7,105 nucleotides of DNA from Opitutales bacterium (GCA_007132315.1 SLOW01000079.1:1-7105), one strand, 5' to 3'. Numbered from the stretch's first letter, positions 1-7,105 are shown. Notes: generated from the letters alone by a model not told the origin. Numbers and translations are program-made.

Positions 1-2
1 TC

Positions 3-68
3 ACGGAACTGCGCTGGCTGAAGCGGCGCGCTACGATTTGGTACCGGCTCCGCCGGCTTGGGGTTTAA
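3..68 (+). CDS. 3' end of an unidentified gene (partial)
   Basis: One plus-strand frame runs in from the left edge and stops at TAA 66-68. It gives 21 residues ending in a basic, aromatic tail (LKRRATIWYRLRRLGV). Such cationic C-termini are common in membrane-associated enzymes such as glycosyltransferases, but nothing here identifies a family. A GC-rich hairpin begins 9 bp after the stop, as expected at a gene end. A second open frame (2-82) also enters from the edge, so the choice of frame is uncertain. Confidence 0.33.
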   Translation, partial: TELRWLKRRATIWYRLRRLGV

Positions 69-76
69 AGGGCCTG

Positions 77-110
77 CCCTGATGCGGGCACGATTCCCGC
101 GTTCCCAGGG
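77..110. repeat. GC-rich palindromic repeat, copy 1 (possible terminator)
   Basis: Nested inverted repeat: outer arms CCCTG (77-81) and CAGGG (106-110), inner arms GCGGG (84-88) and CCCGC (96-100). The core at 83-106 matches 1554-1577 at about 19-20 of 24 positions without gaps, with GCGGGCA and CCCGCGTT shared on either side of a variable centre. It lies just after the probable stop codon of the left-edge gene, so it may act as a transcription end, but no T-run follows. I read it as one copy of a dispersed intergenic palindrome. Confidence 0.5.
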
Positions 111-239
111 TTCTCCGGTGATCGGGTTTTCGGCGATCTCTGTATCATAATTATGGATATTTTTGTGGTCTTATATGCTTCGGAGACCTTCACGCCGACA
201 ACGTAAGTTATTTTTCACGGCAACACGATCTCGACCGAT

Positions 240-269
240 TTGAACATCCGGTCCGAGTTTCATTATTAA
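240..269 (+). promoter_or_regulatory. Candidate sigma70-type promoter for the decarboxylase gene
   Basis: TTGAAC (240-245) resembles the -35 consensus, and TATTAA (264-269) lies 18 bp further on as a 4-of-6 match to the -10 box. It sits in the AT-rich part of the leader. Transcription would start near 276 and leave an untranslated leader of about 145 nt before the ATG at 420. It is a consensus match only, in a stretch where AT-rich hexamers are frequent. Confidence 0.32.
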
Positions 270-419
270 TGTTCAATTCGCTTTAATCCTAAGGCGATAG
301 AATCCTTGCCTACGGTCCACCGGGAGGTCTCGATAGGTTTCCCGGCGCTGAGTTCCCGTGGGAACACTATCGTCGAGGCTTGCGTTTCGCCCGCCAAGCC
401 GTAACCAATCGTAGGCACT

Positions 420-1349
<930 letters not shown>

Positions 1350-1531
1350 TTTGTGGAGACGAGGACGGTCGCGGGTCGGGAGGGCCGGAGAACGCAGCCC
1401 GGAGCTCCCCGCTAATTCGAAGGCTGTTCGGTTCGTGCGGCTCATCGTTCGAGAACTCGAATCGATATCGCGACTCGCCTGAGCATCCGCATAAACGACG
1501 TCTCGATACCGAGCGCGATGCTGTCCCCGAG

Positions 1532-1577
1532 GGCGGCGCTCCCGCGCCGCCGGTGCGGGCAGAATGCCCGCGTTGCC
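1532..1577. repeat. Tandem GC-rich hairpins, dispersed palindromic repeat copy 2
   Basis: Two perfect hairpins lie almost side by side. The first has 8-bp arms GGCGGCGC (1532-1539) and GCGCCGCC (1544-1551) around TCCC. The second has 7-bp arms GCGGGCA (1555-1561) and TGCCCGC (1565-1571) around GAA. The second hairpin with its flank (1554-1577) is the match to the copy at 83-106. Read on the minus strand, the repeat translates to a string containing NAGILPAP, which I recall as recurrent in spurious hypothetical proteins of Verrucomicrobia-like genomes. This fits a multicopy intergenic element comparable in form to enterobacterial REP sequences. Confidence 0.6.
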
Positions 1578-1705
1578 GACCAACCGCCTTATCCGAGTGA
1601 TATCCCCCGAAACCTGTCCCCCGTCGCTTGACCGCACGGGTAGTTTGATTACAGAAGAGGAACGGGCTTTTTGGCCCGGACGGGAAGCGTGCGCCGCGCG
1701 CCGGG

Positions 1706-1745
1706 GTATTAGCGGCGGTTGCGGCCGCCGAACAATTGCTAATAC
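1706..1745. promoter_or_regulatory. Extended inverted repeat upstream of resB (possible operator or cruciform)
   Basis: Perfect 8-bp outer arms GTATTAGC (1706-1713) and GCTAATAC (1738-1745) enclose a second inverted repeat, GGCGG (1714-1718) and CCGCC (1725-1729), with an 8-base asymmetric stretch on the right side. The whole lies about 15 bp upstream of the -35 box of the candidate resB promoter, a position used by activators or by a transcription end for an upstream RNA. It also covers the TTG at 1736 that would be an alternative resB start. Its role is unknown. Confidence 0.45.
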
Positions 1746-1759
1746 AAGACGCTTTCCGT

Positions 1760-1788
1760 TTGTTCCGGAGCAAAAGCCATTCTAATAT
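1760..1788 (+). promoter_or_regulatory. Candidate sigma70-type promoter for resB-ccsA
   Basis: TTGTTC (1760-1765) and TAATAT (1783-1788) are separated by exactly 17 bp and resemble -35 and -10 boxes (3 and 4 of 6 matches). A start near 1795 would leave about 30 nt before the GTG at 1826, which agrees with the start chosen for resB. It is a sequence resemblance only. Confidence 0.35.
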
Positions 1789-1825
1789 CGCCGTTTTTCT
1801 TCATTCGTACGATCCATTCCTTCAC

Positions 1826-3484
1826 GTGAGCCAAGCCACAGCACCTCAGCCCAGCCGTTCGCAAGCTTCGCCCGCACCCGGGACGAAACCGGTGTCGCGG
1901 GACCGCCGACGTCCCCGGCGGCAACAGTCCACGCTGTGGCGACTGATCCACCTGTTCGGTTCGCTGAAGATGGCCATGTGGCTGTTTCTGGTGATCATCG
2001 TCGCCTCGGCGGTCGGAACGATTTACGAGAGCCGCTTCGACGCCCAGATCGCCCGCCACTACGTGTACCAGGCGCCCTGGTTCACCGCCTGGTTGATTCT
2101 CCTGTGCGTCACGCTGGCCTGCGCGACCTTCACGCGCCTGCCCTGGAAGAAAAAGCACACCGGGTTCGTCATCACCCACCTGGGCATCATCGTTCTGCTG
2201 ATCGGCGGCATGATCGGCCGACATTTTGGAATCGAGGGGTCGATCACCCTGCGGGTGGGCGAGGGGCCGCAGCGCCACATGGTGACCCAGCAGATGGCCT
2301 TGAATTTCTGGGGGGACGACGGCGACCTGTACCTGGTCGATTTTCCGGTGAACCTCAATCCGCCCTCCGAGCACCGGCCTCACCGCGTCTCGCTCGACAC
2401 CTCCAGCCGCCCGAACGTCGCGGCTGTTTTTCAGCGCGCCTACACGAACATCTTTCGCCAGCCGCCGCGCGAACCGACGCTGCTCTTCGACCGGTTTTCC
2501 GACCAGTTGCGCGAGGAGATCAGCCTGGAGCCCGATCCGGGCTCGGACAATCCGGGAGCCAGATTCACCCTGAGGAGCTCGATGATGGGTGGCGAAGAAC
2601 TGGATGCGATCCTGGTGGAACGTCCGGCCAACCGGTCGTTCGAGAGCCTCGAGGGCCTCGCCCAGATCAGTCTGGTGGACGCGATCCGGCCGTCCGAGGA
2701 GACCGGCGAGGACGGCATGCCGCTCTTGCAGGTGCTGCCGCTCGAGGACGGTCGCGTGGCCTACGCCATCTCAGACTCCCGCGGCCAAGTCCGCGAGGGT
2801 GAACTGGAGGCGGGCGAGTCGTTGGAAACCGGCTGGGCCGACTGGGTGGCGACGTTGGAGCAGGCTTACCCGGAGGCCGAATACCGCCGCGAAATTGTCG
2901 AAACCAACGGCACGTCCGAGATCGGCGGGGTGTCGGAGCGGGGCCTGACCGGGGTGCGGGGCTGGCTCGACCTGGGCGACGGCCGCCGCAGCGAACGCCA
3001 GTGGTTCATCGCCGGTGACACCGAAAGCGCTCATGTGGACGGAGAGGTTGTCCGTTTCGGCTTCGGAAACCGGCGGGTGCCGCTGCCGTTTACGGTCGAG
3101 CTGGAAGCCTTCGACGTGCCCCGGGACCCGGGAACGGAAAATCCGGCCGCCTTTGTCAGCACGTTGATTTTCAGAGATCCGGAGACCGGCGAGGAGATCC
3201 GCGACACCGCCGGCATGAACCACCCGGCGATGTATCCGCAGGGTTTTCACCGGCTGCTGACCGGTCTGACCTATAAATTCTCCCAGGCCCACTGGGAGCC
3301 GGACGACCTCGACCTGAGCGTCGTCCAGGTGCTGCGCGATCCGGGCTGGTCTTTGAAATGGATCGGATCCCTCATCCTGATTTCCGGAATATTCATCATC
3401 TTTTACGTCCGTCCGTACCGCAGCCGCCGTCCCGAGGACGCGCTGGATGACGCACTCAAGAATCGCAAGAACACCACGTCATGA
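1826..3484 (+). CDS. resB: Cytochrome c biogenesis protein ResB (CcsB/Ccs1)
   Basis: Membrane subunit of the System II cytochrome c maturation complex. With CcsA it carries haem across the membrane and joins it to apocytochrome c. The 552 residues from this start show a basic, proline-rich cytoplasmic N-terminus, three membrane segments (about 45-65, 85-103, 113-130), a periplasmic domain of roughly 380 residues, and a last membrane segment (about 510-527) ending in a basic tail. The third segment contains VITHLGIIVLLIGG; its His118 is at the place of the conserved ResB transmembrane haem-ligand histidine. MNHP (464-467) just before the last segment is the usual ResB signature. Start choice: GTG 1826. 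A TTG at 1736 would add 30 residues, but that stretch is AT-rich, overlaps an inverted repeat and lies over the candidate promoter. The gene ends inside the ccsA start (ATGA), so the two are probably translationally coupled. No thiol-reducing ResA/CcdA partner is in the window. Confidence 0.88.
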   Translation: MSQATAPQPSRSQASPAPGTKPVSRDRRRPRRQQSTLWRLIHLFGSLKMAMWLFLVIIVASAVGTIYESRFDAQIARHYVYQAPWFTAWLILLCVTLACATFTRLPWKKKHTGFVITHLGIIVLLIGGMIGRHFGIEGSITLRVGEGPQRHMVTQQMALNFWGDDGDLYLVDFPVNLNPPSEHRPHRVSLDTSSRPNVAAVFQRAYTNIFRQPPREPTLLFDRFSDQLREEISLEPDPGSDNPGARFTLRSSMMGGEELDAILVERPANRSFESLEGLAQISLVDAIRPSEETGEDGMPLLQVLPLEDGRVAYAISDSRGQVREGELEAGESLETGWADWVATLEQAYPEAEYRREIVETNGTSEIGGVSERGLTGVRGWLDLGDGRRSERQWFIAGDTESAHVDGEVVRFGFGNRRVPLPFTVELEAFDVPRDPGTENPAAFVSTLIFRDPETGEEIRDTAGMNHPAMYPQGFHRLLTGLTYKFSQAHWEPDDLDLSVVQVLRDPGWSLKWIGSLILISGIFIIFYVRPYRSRRPEDALDDALKNRKNTTS

Positions 3485-5295
3485 AGACCAGTATCATCAC
3501 TCTGCTCGCGGGAGCGTTCGCCGTCCTGGCCGTCCACGCCGAGATCGGTGGAATTCCGGAGGTAGTGCCCGCCGCGCCCGCGCAAGCGGAGCGTCCCGAG
3601 CACGACTTTTCGGTCCTGGAGGACGTCATCATCCAGGAAGGCGGCCGCAAGAAGCCGCTGCTGACATTCGCCAAGGAAAGCCTGCTGACCATTTCCGGCC
3701 GGCGGAGCCTGACCTTCGAGGACGGCGTCCGGCTCGATCCGATGACCTTCGCCGCCTCCCTTTGGCTGGGCGAGCACAACTGGGCGCACCGGCCGATTAT
3801 TTCGCTCGATCACGCCGGCGTGAAGGAGGTGCTCGAGCTGGACATGGAAGCGCGCCGGCACGCTTACCGCGATATAGTCACCGCACCGCGATTCGGCGAG
3901 TTGATCGAAGAGTTGCAGGCGCGCACGGAGGGTCGCGACGATCCGGAGCTGAGCGAGTTCTACGACAAGTTCAACGAACTGGTCCGCCGTCTGCAGATTT
4001 TCCATTCCCTCGAGCAGGGTTCCGCCTTCACCGTGGTGCCGCACCCGTCGGATCCGAACGGCGCCTGGGTGACGTTTTCGCATGCCGGCGGCTACTACTC
4101 GGAACAGGAGCTGCAGCCCCTTCTCGAAGCCCGGGGCGCGCTCATCCTGGCCTACAATCCCAACATCCTGCCCGAGGAAATGCGGCGGGAGCTGGGGGGC
4201 GGTCTCGATTTCGCCATCGCGGCGAACAATTTCCGCGACGCCCAGCGGTCCATCAGCCCCGGCGTGATGCCGCCGGAATCGCGCATCCGCGCGGAGGTCG
4301 TGTACGAGCACGGCAATCCGTTCCGCATCGCCCTGGTCCTGTCGCTGTTGTCCTGCCTCGCCATGGCGCTCACCTGGCACGCCGCCCGCAAACCCGGCGC
4401 CTGGCTGAGCTGGGGGCTGGCCCTGGGGGCCGTCGCCCTGTTGGCGGCCGGTATGGCGGCCCGGGTGTATATTTCCGGCCGGGCGCCGGTGACCAACATG
4501 TACGAGACGATCATCTGGGTGGCGTTCGGGCTGCTGGTGTTCGCTCTGATTTTTGAATTCCGCTACCGCTGTCGCTACTACCTGGTCAGCGCCACCCCCT
4601 TCGCCGCGCTGCTGCTGCTGGTGGCGGAAAGTGCGCCGGTGATGTTCGATCCGAACATCTCGCCGCTGACCCCGGTTCTGCGCGACAATTTCTGGCTGAC
4701 GACCCACGTGCTCACCGTTACCATCAGCTACGCCGCGTTCGCCCTGGCGTTCGCGCTCGGCCACTTCATCCTCGGCAACCAGATCATCAGGGGCGGCAAA
4801 GTTGCGGCCAACCGCGAACTCTACGCCTACATCTACCGCGCCCTGCAGGCGGGGGTCCTGTTGCTGGCCATCGGTGTCATTCTGGGCGCGATTTGGGCCA
4901 ACTATTCCTGGGGACGGTTCTGGGACTGGGATCCCAAAGAGACCTGGTCGCTGATCGCGCTGCTCGGGTACCTGTTCGTCCTGCACGGCCGCCTGGTCGG
5001 CTGGTGGGGCGGATTCGGTTTCGCGGTGGGCGCCGTGCTCGGGTTCAAGGGTATCCTCATGTGTTGGTACGGCGTCAACTACATCCTGGGTGCCGGTCTC
5101 CACAGCTACGGATTCGGCAGCGGCGGTACCGAGTGGGTCGTCGGCTTTGTGGTCTTCGAGCTCGTCTTTGTCGGCACGGCCCTCCTGCGCCGCTACTACT
5201 GGTACGGCGATTCCGGGAACAAACCCGACCTCGAAGAACCCGAACCGCACCCCGACAGCTTGCGCGAAAACGCCGGCCAACCCGCCGGCGTCTGA
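3481..5295 (+). CDS. ccsA: Cytochrome c biogenesis protein CcsA with large N-terminal periplasmic domain
   Basis: Haem-handling subunit of System II cytochrome c synthetase. Residues 1-20 look like a signal peptide (cleavage after AVHA). Residues 21-280 form a soluble domain, and about nine hydrophobic segments follow from 281 to 570. The haem-binding WWD motif is intact: WGRFWDWDPKETW at 477-489. His409 (TTHVLTVTISYAAF) and His541 (GAGLHSYGF) fit the two external haem-ligand histidines, and His502 (VLHGR) the transmembrane one. APVTNMYE (335-342) is another CcsA hallmark. At 604 residues it is much longer than simple CcsA (about 300-350). The extra domain contains GGRKKPLLTFAKESL (54-68), like the 'GRxKPLxTFA' segment I recall from long CcsA proteins and ResB-CcsA fusions of Bacteroidetes and Planctomycetes. 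The start ATG overlaps the resB stop by 4 bp, and no Shine-Dalgarno is evident. The C-terminus is acidic and proline-rich. Confidence 0.93.
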   Translation: MKTSIITLLAGAFAVLAVHAEIGGIPEVVPAAPAQAERPEHDFSVLEDVIIQEGGRKKPLLTFAKESLLTISGRRSLTFEDGVRLDPMTFAASLWLGEHNWAHRPIISLDHAGVKEVLELDMEARRHAYRDIVTAPRFGELIEELQARTEGRDDPELSEFYDKFNELVRRLQIFHSLEQGSAFTVVPHPSDPNGAWVTFSHAGGYYSEQELQPLLEARGALILAYNPNILPEEMRRELGGGLDFAIAANNFRDAQRSISPGVMPPESRIRAEVVYEHGNPFRIALVLSLLSCLAMALTWHAARKPGAWLSWGLALGAVALLAAGMAARVYISGRAPVTNMYETIIWVAFGLLVFALIFEFRYRCRYYLVSATPFAALLLLVAESAPVMFDPNISPLTPVLRDNFWLTTHVLTVTISYAAFALAFALGHFILGNQIIRGGKVAANRELYAYIYRALQAGVLLLAIGVILGAIWANYSWGRFWDWDPKETWSLIALLGYLFVLHGRLVGWWGGFGFAVGAVLGFKGILMCWYGVNYILGAGLHSYGFGSGGTEWVVGFVVFELVFVGTALLRRYYWYGDSGNKPDLEEPEPHPDSLRENAGQPAGV

Positions 5296-5303
5296 TCGTA
5301 CCG

Positions 5304-5401
5304 GGGGCGTGGGGCGAGGGGCGCGGCATCACCGGGTGGGCCTGTCCGTGAGGACAGGGGATTGCGTCCCGGACGCACCACCACGCCCCGCTCCTCACGG
5401 A
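5304..5401. terminator. Structured convergent intergenic segment, probable bidirectional terminator region
   Basis: This lies between the converging ccsA and aminotransferase genes. Outer arms GGGGCGTGG (5304-5312) and CCACGCCCC (5381-5389) enclose two hairpins: CCTGTCC-GTGA-GGACAGG (5341-5358, perfect 7 bp, tetraloop) and GCGTCC-C-GGACGC (5364-5376). The result is a possible three-way junction. A competing pairing exists: TCCGTGAGGA (5345-5354) is exactly complementary to TCCTCACGGA (5392-5401). No U-run follows on either strand, so classical intrinsic termination is not shown; the segment could instead be another intergenic repeat element or a small structured RNA. Confidence 0.4.
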
Positions 5402-5437
5402 GCAACCTACGGGAAACACACGGAATCTTGAGTCGCG

Positions 5438-6592
5438 TCATTCTTCACTCAGAAAGGCGGTCACGGCTTCGATGACTGTGTTGCGCCGGGCTTCTCCAAG
5501 TTCGGGATAGACGGGAATGCTGATCACTTCGGCGGCCAGCGTTTCGCAGACAGGCAGAAAGTCCGCCGGCTCGAATGGCTGGAAACACTCCTGGCGGTGC
5601 AACGGTACGGGGTAGTAGATTTCGGCGCCGATGTCGCGTTCGTTGAGGAACCTCTTCAACGCGTCGCGGCGGCCCTCACCGGTAACGCGCAGGGTGTATT
5701 GATTCCAGATGTGGTACCGGTCCGGCCGCTCCGATGGGCGCAGAAGGCGCGGGGGTTCGCCGTCGCTTTCGCCCGCCACCCCGACGCCCGGCAGCGCGTC
5801 CAGGGCCTCCGCGTAGGCGGCGGCGTTGGCCCGGCGATTTTTGTTGTAGGTCTCGCAGTGGGGCAGCTTGACCTGCAACAGCGCCGCTTGCAGCGGGTCC
5901 ATGCGGAAATTGCCGCCGATGTACTTGTGGTAATATTTCGGTTCGGCGCCGTGCATGCGCAGGATCCGTGCCTTGTGGGCGAGGGTTTCGTCATCGGTGA
6001 CGAGCATGCCGGCATCGCCGAAGCCGCCGAGGTTCTTCGACGGGAAAAAGCTGAACGTCCCGCAGGTGCCGATACCGCCCACCGGCCGTCCCCGGTGCCC
6101 GGCCCCGAGCGCCTGGGCGGCGTCCTCGATCACAGCCAGCTTGTGACGTTTCGCCAGCTCCGCGATCGCGTCCATGTCGGCCGCCTGTCCGAACAGGTGC
6201 ACCGGGATGATCGCCTTAGTCCGCTCGGTGATCCGGCGCTCCGCGTCCTCGACGTCGATGTTGAAGGTCTCCGGTTCCGAATCGACGAAGACCGGCACCG
6301 CACCGGCGCGCGCGATGCAGCCGGCGGTGGCGAAAAAGGTGAAGGACGGGCAAAGAACCTCGTCTCCGGGACCGATGCCGAGCGCCATCAGGGCGAGCAG
6401 GATGGCGTCCGTGCCGGACGTCACACCGACGCCGTGGCGGACGCCGGAAAGCTCCGCGACGGCGTTTTCGAAGCTCTCGAGTTCAGGCCCGAGAATGAAA
6501 CGGCCCGACCTCAGGACCCGCTCGAAAGCCTCCTTGAGCTCCGGTTCGAGCGCCTGGTTCTGGGTGTTCAGTTCTAAGAGTGGAACGTTCAT
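5438..6592 (-). CDS. DegT/DnrJ/EryC1/StrS family nucleotide-sugar aminotransferase
   Basis: A PLP-dependent enzyme of 384 residues, usual for the family, that transfers an amino group (normally from glutamate) to a keto sugar bound to a nucleotide. Visible motifs: GPELESFE near 35-42, TSGTDA (58-63, phosphate binding), the aspartate and glutamine of EDAAQ (156-160) that contact the PLP ring, and FFPSKNLGGFGDAG (182-195) with Lys186 as the Schiff-base lysine. GGNFRMDPLQAA (226-237) and YYPVPLHRQ (326-334) are further conserved family segments. By memory it resembles WbpE-type 3-keto-hexuronate aminotransferases and FdtB-type enzymes, but the exact substrate cannot be read from sequence. Start: ATG at 6590-6592, where family homology begins (VPLLELNTQN); the frame stays open upstream to 6973, but that part is low-complexity and overlaps the helicase gene. 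No Shine-Dalgarno is visible. It probably serves cell-surface polysaccharide or glycan synthesis. Confidence 0.92.
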   Translation of the reverse strand: MNVPLLELNTQNQALEPELKEAFERVLRSGRFILGPELESFENAVAELSGVRHGVGVTSGTDAILLALMALGIGPGDEVLCPSFTFFATAGCIARAGAVPVFVDSEPETFNIDVEDAERRITERTKAIIPVHLFGQAADMDAIAELAKRHKLAVIEDAAQALGAGHRGRPVGGIGTCGTFSFFPSKNLGGFGDAGMLVTDDETLAHKARILRMHGAEPKYYHKYIGGNFRMDPLQAALLQVKLPHCETYNKNRRANAAAYAEALDALPGVGVAGESDGEPPRLLRPSERPDRYHIWNQYTLRVTGEGRRDALKRFLNERDIGAEIYYPVPLHRQECFQPFEPADFLPVCETLAAEVISIPVYPELGEARRNTVIEAVTAFLSEE

Positions 6593-6721
6593 CGTATTGT
6601 CGGCGGTGGAAACCAGTGTGGCCCGCCGATGTTCGGATAAGCAATCGCAATCACGGATGAACCCGCCCTCCGGCATCCCCCTCAGACGGCGTTGGGATGG
6701 TGTGCGAGAGGAAACGCACTT

Positions 6722-6765
6722 CCCGAGTTCGGAAGTGTCCTGTCTGAAACTCGGACCTGCATGAC
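6722..6765. repeat. Intergenic hairpin repeat, copy A (~44 bp)
   Basis: Shares with 6827-6868, in the same order and orientation and near-equal spacing, the blocks CCCGAGT, TCT-AAAC, CGGACCT and CATG; copy A has one extra base before CGGACCT. Copy A folds by CCGAGTT (6723-6729) with AACTCGG (6748-6754), or by a weaker version of the copy B stem. It lies about 130 bp upstream of the aminotransferase start on the minus strand, inside a 277-bp gap (6593-6869) in which I see no gene and no convincing promoter. Confidence 0.55.
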
Positions 6766-6788
6766 AAAGCCCAGTGGCGCCGCTCCTA

Positions 6789-6825
6789 AGCGGGCGGCGG
6801 AGGCGTTCGGAATGGAGAGCCCGCT
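6789..6825. repeat. Inverted repeat between the two hairpin repeats
   Basis: Perfect 7-bp arms AGCGGGC (6789-6795) and GCCCGCT (6819-6825) enclose 23 bases. It lies between repeat copies A and B, so the three palindromes form a cluster of about 145 bp between the helicase end and the aminotransferase start. In DNA this GC-rich, 7-bp arms alone could be chance. Confidence 0.3.
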
Positions 6826-6826
6826 G

Positions 6827-6868
6827 CCCGAGTGGCGGAGGTCCGGCTCTAAAACCGGACCTCCATGG
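6827..6868. repeat. Intergenic hairpin repeat, copy B (~42 bp)
   Basis: Second copy of the repeat at 6722-6765, starting 105 bp further on. This copy has the better stem: 10 bp without mismatch (see the terminator entry at 6837-6864). Beyond CATG, both copies continue with a CAGTG block followed by a GC-rich CCGC, so similarity may reach into the last codons of the helicase gene. Confidence 0.55.
6837..6864 (-). terminator. Perfect 10-bp hairpin just after the helicase stop codon
   Basis: Arms GGAGGTCCGG (6837-6846) and CCGGACCTCC (6855-6864) pair completely around the 8-base loop CTCTAAAA. On the minus strand the stem begins 5 bases after the TGA of the helicase gene. That position suits a 3' end stabiliser or terminator, but no U-tract follows, so it is not a textbook intrinsic terminator. 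Confidence 0.4.
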
Positions 6869-6869
6869 C

Positions 6870-7105
6870 TCAGTGCGACCGCGGCGCGCTGGGGCGACGG
6901 CGGCGTGACGAGGGCCGCCGGCGATACCCGGGTTTGCGGGGGGAATCGTTGCCGGAACGCCGGGCGCCGGCATTGTCGGATTCCGCGTAACGATCAGCGA
7001 TTCCGGCGTCGCAGAGCGTGTTGCCGGAGAAGACCGAGATGGACTCCTTGAGGTAGCGTTCGATTTTGCGGAGCGAATCGAAATCGTCGTCGCTGCAGAA
7101 CGTGA
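6870..7105 (-). CDS. C-terminal end of a probable DEAD-box RNA helicase (partial)
   Basis: The minus-strand frame entering from the right edge gives 77 residues up to TGA at 6870-6872. It begins TFCSDDDFDSLRKIERYLKE, followed by SISVF. That matches, by memory, the end of the second RecA-like domain in RhlE-type helicases, where an 'xFC(S)..e...l..Ie..l...ip' segment follows the last helicase motif. After about residue 42 the protein becomes a low-complexity tail rich in Arg, Ser, Pro and Gly (GYRRRPSSRRRRPS near residues 59-72), as in the RNA-binding C-terminal extensions of RhlE and related helicases. The catalytic motifs lie outside the window, so the family call rests on the short conserved end plus the tail. 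It would unwind RNA duplexes in ribosome assembly or RNA decay. It lies upstream of the aminotransferase on the same strand, but 277 bp of palindromic DNA separate them, so co-transcription is doubtful. Confidence 0.68.
   Translation of the reverse strand, partial: TFCSDDDFDSLRKIERYLKESISVFSGNTLCDAGIADRYAESDNAGARRSGNDSPRKPGYRRRPSSRRRRPSAPRSH

Larger units (their letters stand above)
69..419. other. Non-coding leader region upstream of the decarboxylase gene
   Basis: I see no gene in these 351 bp. The left part is a GC-rich hairpin repeat (77-110). The middle (about 140-300) is clearly richer in A and T than the genes, includes the perfect palindrome CATAATTATG at 146-155, and holds a candidate promoter at 240-269. 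The last 130 bp before the ATG at 420 return to higher GC and show no Shine-Dalgarno sequence at a usable distance. ORFs crossing this stretch are extensions of out-of-frame readings of the neighbouring gene. Confidence 0.6.
1350..1825. other. Non-coding intergenic region with repeats and signals before resB
   Basis: These 476 bp hold no gene I can support. Open frames on both strands are rich in Arg, Pro, Gly and Ser and resemble no family. The contents are: a small palindrome TTCGAG-AA-CTCGAA at 1448-1461; tandem GC-rich hairpins at 1532-1577; a short hairpin around five T residues at 1663-1678; an extended inverted repeat at 1706-1745; and a candidate promoter at 1760-1788. From about 1731 on, composition shifts to lower GC, as in a promoter region. 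Confidence 0.6.

Noticed and set aside
1663..1678. Hairpin CGGGC-TTTTTG-GCCCG as a terminator for the decarboxylase transcript
   Set aside because: The T-run is in the loop, not after the stem; the stem is only 5 bp and lies over 300 bp past the stop codon.
1736..1825. A 30-residue N-terminal extension of ResB from TTG 1736
   Set aside because: The stretch is lower in GC than the gene, begins inside an inverted repeat, covers a candidate promoter and adds nothing family-like. Kept only as an alternative start.
3403..5280. A 625-codon open frame antisense to ccsA
   Set aside because: It mirrors the codon positions of a GC-rich gene, has a biased Gln/Arg/Gly/Val composition and shows no family motif. 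The plus-strand ccsA has intact haem-binding motifs.
6593..6973. A 127-residue N-terminal extension of the aminotransferase
   Set aside because: It overlaps the helicase 3' end in another frame, crosses the hairpin repeats, and precedes the natural family N-terminus at the ATG 6590-6592.

Overview
The window is GC-rich chromosomal DNA with four recognisable genes, two of them in a tight operon, separated by intergenic spaces of 140 to 480 bp that are rich in inverted repeats. The source is probably a bacterium of the Verrucomicrobiota/Kiritimatiellota (PVC) type. This guess rests on three things: the intergenic palindromes, whose minus-strand reading gives the AGILPAP string I recall from spurious proteins of those genomes; the lack of good Shine-Dalgarno sequences; and a CcsA with a large extra periplasmic domain. 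The phylum is an inference, not a proof.

Layout, left to right. (a) The first ~68 bp look like the 3' end of a plus-strand gene, followed by a GC-rich hairpin repeat and an AT-richer leader with a candidate promoter. (b) 420-1349 (+) is a UDP-glucuronate decarboxylase of the extended SDR family. (c) 1350-1825 is non-coding: tandem hairpins of the same repeat family, a long inverted repeat, and a candidate promoter. (d) 1826-3484 and 3481-5295 (+) are resB (ccsB) and ccsA, joined by an ATGA stop/start overlap. (e) 5304-5401 is a strongly structured convergent intergenic segment. (f) 5438-6592 (-) is a DegT/DnrJ/EryC1/StrS family PLP sugar aminotransferase. (g) 6593-6869 is non-coding and holds two copies of a ~43-bp hairpin repeat. 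(h) 6870-7105 (-) is the C-terminal end of a probable DEAD-box RNA helicase with an arginine-rich tail.

Function. ResB and CcsA together form the System II haem export and cytochrome c haem-lyase complex. It attaches haem to CXXCH motifs of apocytochromes outside the cytoplasmic membrane, so the organism should make c-type cytochromes. The decarboxylase supplies UDP-xylose, and the aminotransferase makes an amino sugar nucleotide; both fit surface polysaccharide or glycan synthesis, but they lie on opposite sides of the ccs pair and in opposite orientation, so they are not one operon. I see no phage, transposase, CRISPR, toxin-antitoxin, tRNA or rRNA signal. No convincing new multi-gene system is present; what deserves a second look is the intergenic repeat and structure content and the CcsA N-terminal domain.
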